From assembly GCA_964017045.1 (NCBI GenBank), contig OZ024794.1, positions 29,359,815-29,423,814 of the forward strand: 64,000 bases of DNA, read 5' to 3'. Both the position numbers and the translations under genes were made by a program. Origin of the DNA: Omphiscola glabra (Eukaryota > Mollusca > Gastropoda > Lymnaeidae). Shown one piece after another: positions 10,043 through 20,920 of the stretch. Position 1 is the first letter of the stretch, and the number at the start of each line of letters is the position of its first letter. The notes under the pieces are model-generated. The model was not told the DNA's origin and made no database searches. It saw only the letters and a list, made by a program, of their open reading frames with translations.

Positions 10043-10110
<68 letters not shown>

Positions 10111-10640
10111 AGGCAGAGAGATTCAGAGAGAGGGAATGGGATGGAGGGAGAGAGAAAGAGTGAGAGTAAGAGGGGAGTGAAGGGAGACAGAGACAGAGAC
10201 ACAGAGAGACATAGACAGAAAGAGAGACAGAGATAGAGAGGGGGATGGAGGGATAGAAACAGACCAGAAAGAGACAGAGAAAGAGATACACATAGAGACA
10301 GAGATAGAGAGGGTGATGAAGGAAGAGAAATAGACAGAGAGAGACAGAGGGAGAGACAGAGAAATTAGAAGAAAGAGAGGGGTGGAGGTAGGCAGAGAGA
10401 CAGACAGAGAGAGAGACAGACAGAGAGAGAGACAGATAGAGGAGAGAGGGAGATATATATAAAGAGACAGACAGAGAGAGGGAGAGACATACAGAGAGAC
10501 AGATAGAGAGAGATATATAGAGAGACGACAGATAGTGAGAGATACAGAAAGAGAGAAAGACAGAGAGAGAGATAGAGACAGAGAGAGAGAGAGAGAGATA
10601 GAGACAGAGAGAGAGATAGAGACAGAGAGAGAGAGAGATA

Positions 10641-10675
<35 letters not shown>

Positions 10676-10676
10676 T
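10024..10676. repeat. Long (GA)n-rich purine tract
   Basis: About 650 bp of degenerate GA repeat with GACA, GATA and GGA interruptions, almost all purine on the plus strand. The long Ser/Leu-rich minus-strand frames across it come from the dinucleotide repeat and are not genes. Confidence 0.95.
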
Positions 10677-11035
10677 GTCTTTGAGCAAGACAATTGCTCG
10701 TTATTTGTGGTCCGTATATAACATGTTACTCTGGCACCGTGGGAAAGTAAGACATTCTCTAGAACTATTTGGGTATACATTATAACATAGAACAAATTTT
10801 TGATAGTGAGTGGAGTGTATAAACCACAATAATTCTGCCTTGTAGCTGAGTTCCCTACATGGACAAAGCTATTTCTTGCCGCTCTACCATTGTTGATGAC
10901 AACCTATGAACCCGAGCTTACCATGCAGCAGCTGAACGTTTTAAGCTATTTAGAAAACGGGTTTTCCTATACACGAAATAAACCTCTGTAATTGGCCGAA
11001 ATTGCCGCCCTTATTTAAAGATAATGAAAAAATTC
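10677..11035. other. Unremarkable spacer
   Basis: No repeat or coding signal was recognised. Confidence 0.5.
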
Positions 11036-11036
11036 C

Positions 11037-11235
11037 CCAGCACCACCCCACCCCACCACCCCCACTCCACCACCCCCACTCCACCCCTCCCCTCCACCAC
11101 CCCCACTTCACCACACCCACTCCACCTCCCCACTCCACCTCCCCCACTCCACCTCCCCCACTCCACCTTCCCCATTCCACCACCCCCACTCCACCTTCCC
11201 CATTCCACCACCCCCACTCCACCACCCCCACTCAG
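11037..11235. repeat. C-rich minisatellite (CCACCCCCACTC)
   Basis: About 16 degenerate copies of a 12-bp unit with variants CCTCCCC and CCTTCCC. It is strongly C-rich on the plus strand and G-rich on the minus. The Pro/His or Gly/Trp frames are repeat artefacts. Confidence 0.9.
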
Positions 11236-11556
11236 GTAACTCATTACATTGGCCTCTCATTTCCCCCGACAGCATAAAACATTATATTCGCCATTGCTCA
11301 CACAAAAAACAACAACTTAATGTGAAGCACATATTTCTGCTAAGTGCTTCTCATACAAAGATGCTCATTGTGTGTTAGGACAAAGTTGACTCGCTTCAAT
11401 AGGCTTAATGTCGGACCCCGTTGTCTCAGTTAGCTATAACAATAGCAATACAAAAAACCCGAATCAGTGAAGATAATTATATTTTTGATACAATGCGAGC
11501 AGCAATAGGACGAAACATTGCTGCATTAATGGGAGGGGAAAGTACAACTGTATTAA
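11236..11556. other. Unremarkable spacer
   Basis: No gene or repeat was recognised. Confidence 0.5.
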
Positions 11557-11583
11557 GTGAGAGAGAGAGAGAGAGAGACAGGC

Positions 11584-11640
<57 letters not shown>

Positions 11641-11665
11641 AAGAGGAAGAAAGAGGAAGAGGGTG
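11557..11665. repeat. (GA)n microsatellite
   Basis: About 105 bp of nearly pure GA with a short interruption near 11580, then GAAA and GGAA variants. Confidence 0.95.
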
Positions 11666-11922
11666 AGTATTTTTCTGACGGCCCCCAAGTTAATCCGAGG
11701 CTTAATAATTTATGAATTTTTAAAGTAAGAGATTTTTATGACCAACTTCTCCAAGTTCTAGACTTTAGGAGGAGGTTAAAAACACCTACAAGGGAATTTT
11801 AAAGTTAATTAAAAAACGAATTTTTTAGACAAAGAAACATTTAAATAACCGACACGAAACTATTAACAAACTGCTAAATAACCTTTAAATAACCGAAACA
11901 GCCATACAGCGTATTAACCAAC

Positions 11923-12398
11923 CAACGCCGGCCTTAGGTAAGCTTTCGCCCTGAGCGAGACACCCGATCGGCGCTCCTTTCCCTCTCCCTGTATGGCTCC
12001 GCTCTTTTTTCTGATTACGACGTAGGCTATGGAGCACGTGTTTATGCGATTTTGCGCTCCCGGGAAAGCTTTTTGTTCCCCATTTTCTTTCTGCTGAAAT
12101 GATTGTAAGAGGGACAAGGCAATACGGTATTAATAAATTAATTTCCACGCCTTTTCGGTTGGTCCCAACCCCAGTGTTAGTATCCAAATTAAGAATTCAA
12201 CTTTCATTGTATGAAAACTCATTGTATGACAAGCGATTGTACGAAAAGTCAGAATACCATTTCTCGACACCGGACCGGAGGTTCACACTTCACTATCATG
12301 AACTAAAGGAATTTAAATATTTACTGCGCGCCACGGCGCCCTATGGCAAAGGCGCCCTGTGCGAGGGCAAAGGTCACCCACCTTAAAGGCCGGCGTTG
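11923..12398. mobile_element. hAT-like MITE with CAACGCCGGCCTT ends
   Basis: The left end CAACGCCGGCCTT (11923-11935) is matched by the reverse complement of AAAGGCCGGCGTTG (12385-12398). Subterminal blocks (CGCCCTGAGCGAG and CGCCCTGTGCGAGGG) extend the resemblance. The flanks share AACCAAC (11916-11922 and 12399-12405), a 7-bp target duplication or 8 bp with one difference. There is no transposase. The frames across it are not convincing proteins. Confidence 0.6.
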
Positions 12399-12646
12399 AA
12401 CCAACTAATCATAATTTAGAAAAGAAAAAAAAATGCAAAGAAAGTCACACTTAAAAAATATTTTCATTTAATTAGAGTGTCCAGCTTTCCAACTTTCAAC
12501 ATGGTGCAGCTGTCAGCAAATGAAGAGGTCAATGAATGTTGGGAATCTACGGAAATAATTGGCTGAATATGCATGCACAAAATGACACGCTTTCAAAAAC
12601 TGATCAAAATACACAATTCTCTATGTAACAATGTCAGTAACGCTAC
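12399..12646. other. AT-rich spacer
   Basis: No gene or repeat was recognised. Confidence 0.5.
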
Positions 12647-12647
12647 C

Positions 12648-12952
12648 AGATGGCGCTGATTTCATTAAATAAAACTCACGATAACTGCACCAAAATGAGT
12701 ATAATGTAAATACCGCAAGCGCGTTTGGTGCTTCATGTTTTCTTTTGTTTTACGGAAACATTTTGTGTAATAAATCTGCGGTGTGGATAAAAAGATAGTT
12801 GAGAGGCGGTGGCGTACCTGTGTGGGGTGGTAGTACAAATCGGTAATCTTATAAAGTGCGTTACACTGAGTGCGTGTTTTGTTAAAGTAACTTTGGTAGC
12901 CTAGATAGGAAGTTCGGCCAACATTGTTTGGCGGGCTAATAGCGAGTAATTA
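12648..12952 (+). repeat. Dispersed repeat family R1, copy 1 (partial)
   Basis: Shares ordered blocks with 30963-31475, 48438-48765 and 63174-63685: AAACTCACGATAACTGC, GCGTTTGGTGC, AATAAATCTGCGGTGTG and TTATAAAGTGCGTTA. The 5' part of the family (GGACGGCTAATTGACCC) is missing. No coding capacity or inverted ends were recognised. Confidence 0.7.
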
Positions 12953-13295
12953 AAGAAATAGATAGGCGTCCCATCCCAAACAAATTGTTCATAATTTATT
13001 GATCAATCAAGAGTAAGCATTTCACATATGACACCCACAGCTCAGCGGCACATGGAGGACTCGAAAACTGGTGATTCCATTTTTTGTTTTAAATTTAAGG
13101 AAACATTTCAGATGGCGTTTTAACGAAGTACCGATTTTAATATACATATTTAAAAAAACCCACAATAATTGCTTCATTAACATTGCAAAACTGTGTACAA
13201 TGAGATGAAACAAACTTCACCGATCGATTTATTCAATATTTTACAACAACTATAACGATGAAACGCAACTACATGCTATTATAGTTCAACTTTTC
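12953..13295. other. AT-rich spacer
   Basis: No gene or repeat was recognised. Confidence 0.5.
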
Positions 13296-13540
13296 TAGTC
13301 CTCATCTGGCAATCTATCTCAAATATGCATTGCTCTTAACCATTCTATTTTCAACGACTGTAGTCCTAAATGCAACTCTATATCAAATATTCAAAACTCT
13401 TTACCATTCTGTTTTCAACTACTCTAGTCCTCGTATGCCGATCTATCCGAACTATTCCAGTGCCACACAATCTATTCCATATACATTATTTCAACACCCA
13501 CATGCCATTCAACTAATCTATTTTTAATACACCGTACAAA
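13296..13540. repeat. Degenerate tandem repeat, unit about 66 bp
   Basis: Two to three diverged copies of a unit with CTAGTCCT, ATCTAT, ACCATTCTRTTTTCAAC and ACT blocks. Confidence 0.55.
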
Positions 13541-13898
13541 CTGACAGACATTTAATAGTTTCAGCTGGAAGCTAGATGAATTCCGGCCTCCGTATTAGGA
13601 TCAAACGAGGTTTTTTTTGTACAATCACTGGAAATCTGAAAGCGAGTTTGTCTTCTTTGAAAATAAAAATCGACTAAATTACAGGATATTTTTAAGTCAC
13701 CGGAACTTGCTTCAAAGCCTCGAGACAGTTCTGGTAGAAATGACGGGCAGAAACCAAGTCCTTAATTTTGAGCTTTGAAGGTCTCATTCAAAGAACTTAC
13801 GGAGGGTATTTTTAAAAAAAATTCCTCCTATTTATTAATGTTGCTAAAAACTGAAAAACAAAACAACAAACCAAAAAAAAAATGTTTTTGACTTCGAA
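13541..13898. other. AT-rich spacer
   Basis: No gene or repeat was recognised. Confidence 0.5.
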
Positions 13899-13899
13899 C

Positions 13900-14243
13900 C
13901 ATAGGTCAATGTCACGGCGGGAAAACAGACGTAGCTATTCTGCTACCCACCATAGGTCAATGTCACGGCGGGAAAACAGACGTAGCTATTCTGCTACCCA
14001 CCATAGGTCAATGTCACGGCGGGAAAACAGACGTAGCTATTCTGCTACCCACCATAGGTCAATGTCACGGCGGGAAAACAGACGTAGCTATTCTGCTAAC
14101 CACCATAGGTCAATGTCACGGCGGGAAAACAGACGTAGCTATTCTGCTACCCACCATAGGTCAATGTCACGGCGGAAAAAACAGACGTAGTTATTCTGCA
14201 GCCCCCCATACGTCAATGCCGCAGAGAAAAATAGACGCCCCAT
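13900..14243. repeat. 51-bp minisatellite, about 6.5 copies
   Basis: Five nearly identical copies of a unit starting CATAGGTCAATGTCACGGCG are followed by one copy with an A insertion and one diverged partial copy. Because 51 is a multiple of three, the plus strand stays open (13882-14190) and would encode a 17-residue repeat of the type HRSMSRRENRRSYSAT. No start context, promoter or related protein supports a gene. Confidence 0.9.
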
Positions 14244-14424
14244 AGCCCAAAGTAACTGAGATGTCTACATATTGGGAGAAAGAAAGCGCGTGACGCAGAA
14301 ACTCCAGAGTCACCGTCAAATGAGATCTTGTTTCATCGTGGAAACATTCCATCCCCAACAACAGCAAATAGCACAAATGATAATTCTCTAAGTAGGTAGG
14401 TATGTAGGACTGTAACGCTGTGTT

Positions 14425-14590
14425 CAATAGGGGCGCGAAATTATATTCCCAGAAGCTAGCACTCAATGGGAATCTGATAAAGTATACGTTACTAGAACGC
14501 ATGTTTTGTCAAGTAACTTTAGTAGATGGGAGGTTCACGCCTTGCCGCCGCCCTTGTTTGGCGGGGCATTCCTAGTTAGTAACACTTTTA
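14425..14590 (+). repeat. Dispersed repeat family R1, copy 2 (3' fragment)
   Basis: AATGGGAATCTGATAAAGTA, GCATGTTTTGTCAAGTAACTT and TTGTTTGGCGGG align in order with 12840-12950, so this is a diverged 3' piece of the same family. Confidence 0.55.
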
Positions 14591-15111
14591 CTACATTACA
14601 GCTAAGTGTTTATTTTTATTCTATTTTGTATTTTCTACTTTTGTTTGTTTAGCCGAAGAAGGATTCTTGCCAGCACGCTCGTCGTTTTGTAGAGTCCCCC
14701 CGCCCCACCCCAAGTTTCCCATACTTTCTTTCGCTCATTTCCATTAAACATTGTTAATTTGTTATTGAAGACCTCAAGCGATCGAATACACATAAAGTTT
14801 ACGTCAGTATTTTGAGACATTTTCCAGTTTTTCATCCCATCAAAATTATTATGAATTTTTTTTATGAACGCTTCCAAGGCATTTGTCCAAAAACGTCTTT
14901 GATAAGTGCCGAGTCTTGCATTGTGAAATAACCAAGTGTAATCAATGGCGGGTCTAAAATGTAGACAATTTAAATCAGGGAGATTTCAAAACAACAACCC
15001 AACCTGCATTGGTTAGTAAAATGACACTTATTTTATTTTTTCGGAAAAGGCCCAATCTTGCCTAATGTGTCTCTGGCAGATGCAACCGTTGACCCACCTC
15101 CAGGATTGCCA
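14591..15111. other. Unremarkable spacer
   Basis: No gene or repeat was recognised. An 80-codon minus-strand frame here (14635-14877) has no recognisable domain. Confidence 0.5.
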
Positions 15112-15112
15112 A

Positions 15113-15505
15113 GCGTCCATAAATGGACTAAACGTCCATAAATGTTCAAACCGTCCATAAATGTTCTAGCCGTCCATAAATGTACTAACCGTCCATAAAT
15201 GTACTAACAGTCCATAAATGTTCTAGCCGTCCATAAATGTTCTAGCCGTCCATAAATGTTCTAGCCGTCCATAAATGTTCTAGCCGTCCACAAATGTTCT
15301 AGCCGTCCATAAATGTTCTAGCCGTCCATAAATGTACTAACCGTCCATAAATGTACTAACCGTCCGTAAATGTTCTAGCCGTCCATAAATGTTCTAGCCG
15401 TCCATAAATGTTCTAGCCGTCCATAAATCTTCTAGCCGTCCATAAATCTTCTAGCCGTCCATAAATGTACTAACCGTCCATAAGTGTACTGACCGTCTAT
15501 AAAAA
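15113..15505. repeat. 19-bp minisatellite, about 20 copies
   Basis: Unit CCGTCCATAAATGTTCTAG with a second type in which TTCTAG is replaced by TACTAA. The two types are partly clustered, which suggests block duplications. Confidence 0.95.
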
Positions 15506-15685
15506 TGTGACCAAATATGAATTGTCCGTCAAAATCCGTAAGAAATTCAGGATAATCTTAAAATTGGTAAAATACCTTTTCAAAAGGAACATAACGAAAA
15601 ATCTAAGTGTTTGAGATTTTTTTTTTTGCTGGATCAAAAATTATAATGTCATAATCAGGTCGAATTCAACATCGATGAGAATGTC
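15506..15685. other. AT-rich spacer
   Basis: No feature was recognised. Confidence 0.5.
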
Positions 15686-15687
15686 AT

Positions 15688-15770
15688 ACATTACCACAAT
15701 ACCATACAATGTCATACAATACCATAAAATGCCATATGATACCATACAATGTCGTACAATGCCTATACAT
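15688..15770. repeat. Short decamer array (ACCATACAAT)
   Basis: Seven or eight degenerate copies of ACCATACAAT / GTCATACAAT. Confidence 0.75.
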
Positions 15771-16037
15771 TATTAAAATAGCCTCATGTCGCATTGTTAT
15801 GGAAACATAGTGATACGGTTAATTGATATAGAGTCATAGTCACATAAATGTATGGATAATGGATATTTTTTAGCTTCATCATTTCAACAAGCTTAGCTAA
15901 AATAATATATCCGTAACAATCCTGGAGATTTAGAATATTTGTGCGTAAGTTGTCGTATTTTTGAGTTGGCGACACCTGCCCGCAACCCCAAAAGGCTACG
16001 CCACTGACAGTCTGTTTGTGTATAATTGTTGCGAACA

Positions 16038-16112
16038 TGACAAACACACACACACACACACATATATACAGATACACACTTGCACAGCCAAACAAGTACA
16101 CACACGTACCAA
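16038..16112. repeat. (CA)n-rich tract
   Basis: A pure CACACA core followed by interrupted ATACA repeats. Confidence 0.85.
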
Positions 16113-16193
16113 TATACACTTAGAGCTTTATTTTCATTTTCCACCTTGTGGCAAACGTTATTACAATCAGCCTTCAAATTTGATCTATATCTA

Positions 16194-16315
16194 TAATGAG
16201 TCATTGATTGTGACAATGAGTCCTTGATTGTGTCAATGAGTCCTAGATTATGTAAACGAGTCCCCGATTATGTAAATGAGACCTAGATTATGTCAATGAG
16301 TCTTAGATCTTGGGA
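16194..16315. repeat. 20-bp tandem repeat, 6 copies
   Basis: Unit AATGAGTCCTAGATTATGTC with substitutions in each copy. Confidence 0.85.
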
Positions 16316-16970
16316 CGGGGCGAGCGTAAATATTCACACTTCTGCTCTGTTTGCTAAGGAGTATACCCACATACACTTTGATATGTGGGTATCGAATATC
16401 TCAATCGTCATTAAAAGTTTGAATCCTTGATAGCAGAACATTTATTTCACAACATTTTAACGAACACTCTGCCATGTAAATCCCAACACTTGGACGTTGT
16501 AATCACAACCCTCAAGTCAGTACTCGATACCCTTTCATTCCTTATTATTTCCCTATCCACAAAGGATACCGATACCGACGCCACGGCCAATATGTAATGT
16601 TGTCCAAGGCAGTGATTCTCCTACTTCTTAGACTTACTGATCGCGTAAAATTCACGTCCATGAATGGTGGGCTCGACTTAGAAATTAAAAATGACAACTG
16701 ATCTGCTACGGACTGTTAGACACAGAGATTTCTAAGGTGGCGGTGGTCAACTCAGTTTAAGCTTAACAGCTATTTTTAAAAATGTGAATTTAATAAAAAA
16801 AAAAAAGAATTGTTAGTGACATGGCTGTGTTTAGTTTTTCTCCACCCGTTCATTACTTCATGTTGTTTGTCTCTCGAGGACTTTCGTAGGCTACTTCTGG
16901 GTCGTTCTACGATTCCAGGACCATACATTTCGCAAGGTCTGTCAGTTTCCCCCAATGGCTGTTAATAGCT
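16316..16970. other. Spacer with one perfect hairpin
   Basis: Mostly unremarkable. ATACCCACATA (16363-16373) and TATGTGGGTAT (16382-16392) form a perfect 11-bp inverted repeat with an 8-base loop. Confidence 0.6.
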
Positions 16971-16973
16971 TTA

Positions 16974-17207
16974 GGTGCAAACAGTTTTGCCCACCAAATC
17001 AAAACAGCTGTTCAGCACCTATCACACAAAACAGCTTTGACCAGCAAATGAAAATAGCTGTTCAGCACCTATCATCCAAAACAGCTTTGCCCACCAAATC
17101 AAAACAGCTGTTCAGGTCCTATCATCCAAAAACAACTTTGCTGCCCACCAAATCAAAACAGCTGTTCAGCACCTATCGCCCAAAACAGCTTTGACCAGCA
17201 AATCAAG
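16974..17207. repeat. About 49-bp tandem repeat, 4-5 copies
   Basis: The unit includes AACAGCTGTTCAGCACCTATC, here given as AACAGCTGTT and CAGCACCTATC, then CCAAAACAGCTTTG and CCACCAAATC. Two copies carry CCAGCAAAT instead. The open frame across it is repeat-derived. Confidence 0.85.
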
Positions 17208-17820
17208 AGTACCAAGTCCAATCTCGTACACCAGACGGAGACGAACCTAATATAAAAGGGGAGACCAATTACCCAGACACGCCGCCCCCACATAAAGTTA
17301 AATTACCCCCCCCCCCCACAACTCTCCTCTACTGAAGCTGTTCAAACCTAATCTACAATAGCGGCCCCCTCCCCCCTCCACACGTCTTAAATTGTCAGTC
17401 CTCGCGCGGAAATCGATCATATCCGATTAGACCTATCTCTTGATCGCCTCATCTCCTCTAATGACCCTGAGCCCCACTTGAGCTAATGAAAAGGCTCTGT
17501 TGGCCACGCACGGTACTTCCACTGTTTTATTAGATTATTTCAATGGCTCTGAGTGTTCTCAAACGTCATCTTCTCACCATTACACCTGGTGCTCCTACTT
17601 TTCACGGTTCAAATATTCACTGAAAAAAAGGTAAAATAAATAATTATAACCAACCCCCCCCCCCCTCCATCACTCAGATGACCGTTTTTTCGGATAACTC
17701 TATTTCTAGTTTCAATTGAAAAATCACCGATGTTTTAGTAGTGACATCATGTATGTGAAGTACAACACTTTGAATATATACTTTTTTCCTTCTCTCTTGC
17801 TAAATGATGGTAAGCTGATT
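17208..17820. other. Spacer with poly-C runs
   Basis: No gene was seen. Poly-C runs lie near 17308-17317 and 17657-17666. Confidence 0.5.
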
Positions 17821-17828
17821 CCTTAGAA

Positions 17829-18011
17829 CAGTGGTTCTCAGCCTTTCTAATGCCGCGACCCATTAATACAGTTCCTCGTGTTGTGGCGACCCCCAACAAC
17901 ACAACTATTTTCGCTGCCACTTCATAACTGTAGAGTATGTGTTTTCCCGTGGTCTTAGCGACCCCATGTGAAAGGGTCGTTCGACCCCCAAAGAGGTCGT
18001 GAGAACCGCTG
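17829..18011 (-). mobile_element. SPIN-like non-autonomous hAT transposon
   Basis: 183 bp bounded by CAGTGGTTCTCA and TGAGAACCGCTG, with perfect 8-bp target duplications CCTTAGAA (17821-17828 and 18012-18019). Internal blocks GCCGCGACCC, CAGTTCCTCGTGTTGTGG, CGACCCCCAACAACA and GGGTCGTTCGACCCCCAAAG match the SPIN (SPACE INVADERS) family as I know it, in reverse orientation. SPIN is known for horizontal transfer across tetrapods and has been reported from a pond snail. The middle of the full MITE is absent and about 10 bp are missing next to the right end. Confidence 0.8.
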
Positions 18012-18019
18012 CCTTAGAA

Positions 18020-18650
18020 CAAAGCAGCGCCAGTTGACAGATAAATTACAACCAGTCAAGGAGATAAAAGAATTGTAAAGGTATCGGCCAAACGTCGCAC
18101 TCAAAGGCACAGTACACATTTGAAGTGGTGGCAACTCTTACAATAACTTGTGAAGAATTAGACTGCATTTAAGCTGTTTTTATTTACTCTTTATTTGCTG
18201 AAACTAAATAATGGTTTTTATTTTTAAAATTTTGAATATCAAAACATTTGTTAAAATGCTTTTTTATTTTAAAAAGAAGGAAGGAAAGGAAGCCATGTTC
18301 CTATGAAGAAAACTGTTATAATGGTAAAACTAAGCTACACAAAATTTGAAAAAAAAAAATAAAATAAAGAACGACTTTTGATCACAAAGTGTGTCCCACA
18401 GGGGACAACGTCACTGCCAGGTCTGTAACGCACAGCAGGAGTTACGTTGTTGTCAGCTCCGAAAAAGTGCTGGAAGTGATGGAACTTAACTCTCGAACAT
18501 ATCTCTTTGTCACATGGCGAGTGTAACGCCAGCGCCCCCCCCCCCCGCTCTAAGTGCATTGTAGTGTGCTCTGATATTGTCACATCGAGAGTGTACAGGG
18601 CACTGTGTTCTTAGTGCAAAGTAGGCTAAGATGTTGCCACATGGCGAGTG
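18020..18650. other. Unremarkable spacer
   Basis: No gene was seen. It contains poly-A (18351-18359) and a C run (18536-18546). Confidence 0.5.
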
Positions 18651-18654
18651 TATG

Positions 18655-18995
18655 TGCCTTGTCACCACCACAAGAGCCCGATGTATGTACCTTGTCACCA
18701 TCACAAGGGCCCGATGTATGTACCTTGTTACTAGCACAAGGGCCCAATGTATGTACCTTGTTACTATCACAAGTGCCTGATTTATGTACCTTGTAACTAT
18801 CACAAGGACCTGATATATGTACCTTGTAACTATCATAAAGACCTGATGTATGTACATTGTTACTAGCATAAGGACCTGATGTATATACATTGTTACTATC
18901 CCAAGGGCCCGATGTATGTACGTGTTAACTAATCATAAGGGCCCGATGTATTTGCCTTGTAACTTTTACACGGACCCAATGTAAGTACATTTAGC
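18655..18995. repeat. 33-bp minisatellite, about 10 copies
   Basis: The unit contains CCTTGTTACTATCACAAGGG then CCCGATGTATGTA. Copies diverge toward the 3' side. It is open in several frames because 33 is a multiple of three. Confidence 0.9.
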
Positions 18996-19488
18996 CTATG
19001 CCAAATCTTGTCATGGCACCAAGGATCAGAAAACAACAACGTCGTTGGCAACACCTTGGGAGACTAGAGATATGATTCAGGATGGAATGGATATCTTTCA
19101 AATCGTGTTAAGCATGATCGGATTGTCCGAAAGTTTTCATAGTAAGTAAGTTAGTCAGTTACCTGAGGGAAATCCGGATTGCACTTGTTTGTCCAAGTTG
19201 TCTGTGTTAACTCTGGTCAATCCTCAAGTTGAATGATCTCCCCTTTGTCCCAAAGTTTTATATAAAGCAAATAACTACATTCAGACTATTCGGAGAAATC
19301 GGCTTAAGAAATGAAATTGGATAAACATTTTCTTCGTAAGGAGCAGTTCTTTGAATCTTTCACTAAAACATAATAGGATCAAATGATTAGAAGGTATAAT
19401 CCGACCGTGCAATGTAATAAGATAGTCTTCTTCTAACATAACAAAACACTCATGTAGGTACTTAATGACCCAAGTTAGTAAAAGACTC
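18996..19488. other. Unremarkable spacer
   Basis: No gene or repeat was recognised. Confidence 0.5.
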
Positions 19489-19815
19489 TCTTGACTTTGG
19501 CTGTCTTAACTTGGCTGTCTTGACTTTGGCTGTCTTAACTTGGCTGTCTTGACTTGGTATGTCTTAAATTGGTGTGTCTGACATTGGGTTATCTAGACTT
19601 GGGATCTGTAGACTTTGGCTGTCTTGACTTGGGCTGTCCTAACTTGGCGGTCTTGACATGGGCTGTCTTGACGTGACTGTCTTGACTTGGCTCTCTGACT
19701 TGACAGTCTTGACTTGGCTGTCTTGACTTGGCTGTCTTGACTTGGCTGTCTTGACTGTCTTGACTTGGCTGTCTTGACTTTGCTGTCTTGACTTTGCTGT
19801 CTTGACTAGGGTTGT
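19489..19815. repeat. 13-15-bp tandem array (TTGACTTGGCTGTC)
   Basis: Over 20 degenerate copies with length variants CTTGACTTTGGCTGTC and CTTAACTTGGCTGTC. Confidence 0.9.
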
Positions 19816-19917
19816 CTTTTTGTTACGACATGACATGCGAGATACTTGGCGAGCAGTCAAACGAAGATGTAGAGATCCCCCACCCCAACCCCGTTCCCAA
19901 ACATTGCCACTGATGAG

Positions 19918-20030
19918 ATCATAGCACATCATAGCACATCATAGCACATCATAGCACATCATAGCACATCATAGCACATCATAGCAAATCATAGCAAACC
20001 ATAACAAATCATAGCACATCATAGCACCAT
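19918..20030. repeat. Decamer array (CATCATAGCA)
   Basis: About 11 copies of CATCATAGCA, diverging to AAATCATAGCAAACC at the right. Confidence 0.95.
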
Positions 20031-20034
20031 AGTT

Positions 20035-20392
20035 TCACACCCTTCACACAAACACTCTCACAAACACTCTCACAAACGTTCTCACACACAATCTGACACT
20101 CTCTCTCACGCACACACATTCTCTCACACACACATTCTCTCACACACACACATACTCTCACACACACATACTCTCACACACACATACTCTCACACTCACA
20201 AACTCTCACACACACAAACTCACACACACTCTCTCACTCACACACAGACTCCGTCTCACGCGAACACTCTCACACACAGACTCACAAACACACACTTATA
20301 CACACACACACACAGACTTTGTCTCACACACAGACTCACAAACACACACTCATACACACACATAGACTCACAAAACACACACACACGAACAA
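20035..20392. repeat. CA-rich low-complexity region
   Basis: CACACTCTCA and CACACAAACTCACA-type repeats, heavily interrupted. Confidence 0.85.
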
Positions 20393-20710
20393 TTCGTGGC
20401 ATAGCTTCTTTATCGTAATCTCCCACTGCCCGACTAATTTCACCTGCTGTTTTCATCTCTGATCACAAATGTTTCTTCAAGCACCAAGTGCATGACCTCA
20501 GACACGCAATTACAACAAATTCCCCCCCCCCCCTTTTTTTTTCTTCCACCACTCTCCAGCGCAAACACAGGCTTCCAATTTCATTATTATTTTTAAAAAA
20601 ATTTAATCGCCATCGTGTGATGACAAAATACATCCACACATTCTTAAATAGTTTTATTTCTTCCAATGGCACTCTCTCAACCAGACACGATGACACGTGC
20701 GTCTTCATTT
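20393..20710. other. Spacer with C/T run
   Basis: No gene was seen. It contains a C run followed by a T run at about 20522-20541. Confidence 0.5.
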
Positions 20711-20920
20711 AAGAGGACGATCGCACATGTTTCTACATTTAAGAGGACGGTCGCACAAGTTTCTACATTTAAGAGGACGGTCGCACAAGTTTCTACATTT
20801 AAGAGGACGGTAGCACAAGTTTCTACATTTAAGAGGACGGTCGCACAAGTTTCTACATTTAAGAGGACGGTCGCACAAGTTTCTACATTTAAGAGGACGA
20901 TCGCACATGTTTCTACATTT
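20711..20920. repeat. 30-bp minisatellite, 7 copies
   Basis: The unit begins AAGAGGACGGTCGCACAAGT and ends TTCTACATTT. The first and last copies share the variant GACGATCGCACATG, while the five middle copies carry GACGGTCGCACAAG (one with TAGCACA). The decapeptide frame FKRTVAQVST is a consequence of the 30-bp period. Confidence 0.95.

Noticed and set aside
9953..10795. 280-codon Ser/Leu-rich minus-strand frame
   Set aside because: Translation of a GA dinucleotide tract.
13900..14243. CRISPR-like array
   Set aside because: The 51-bp units are contiguous with no unique spacers. The same is true for the other arrays here.
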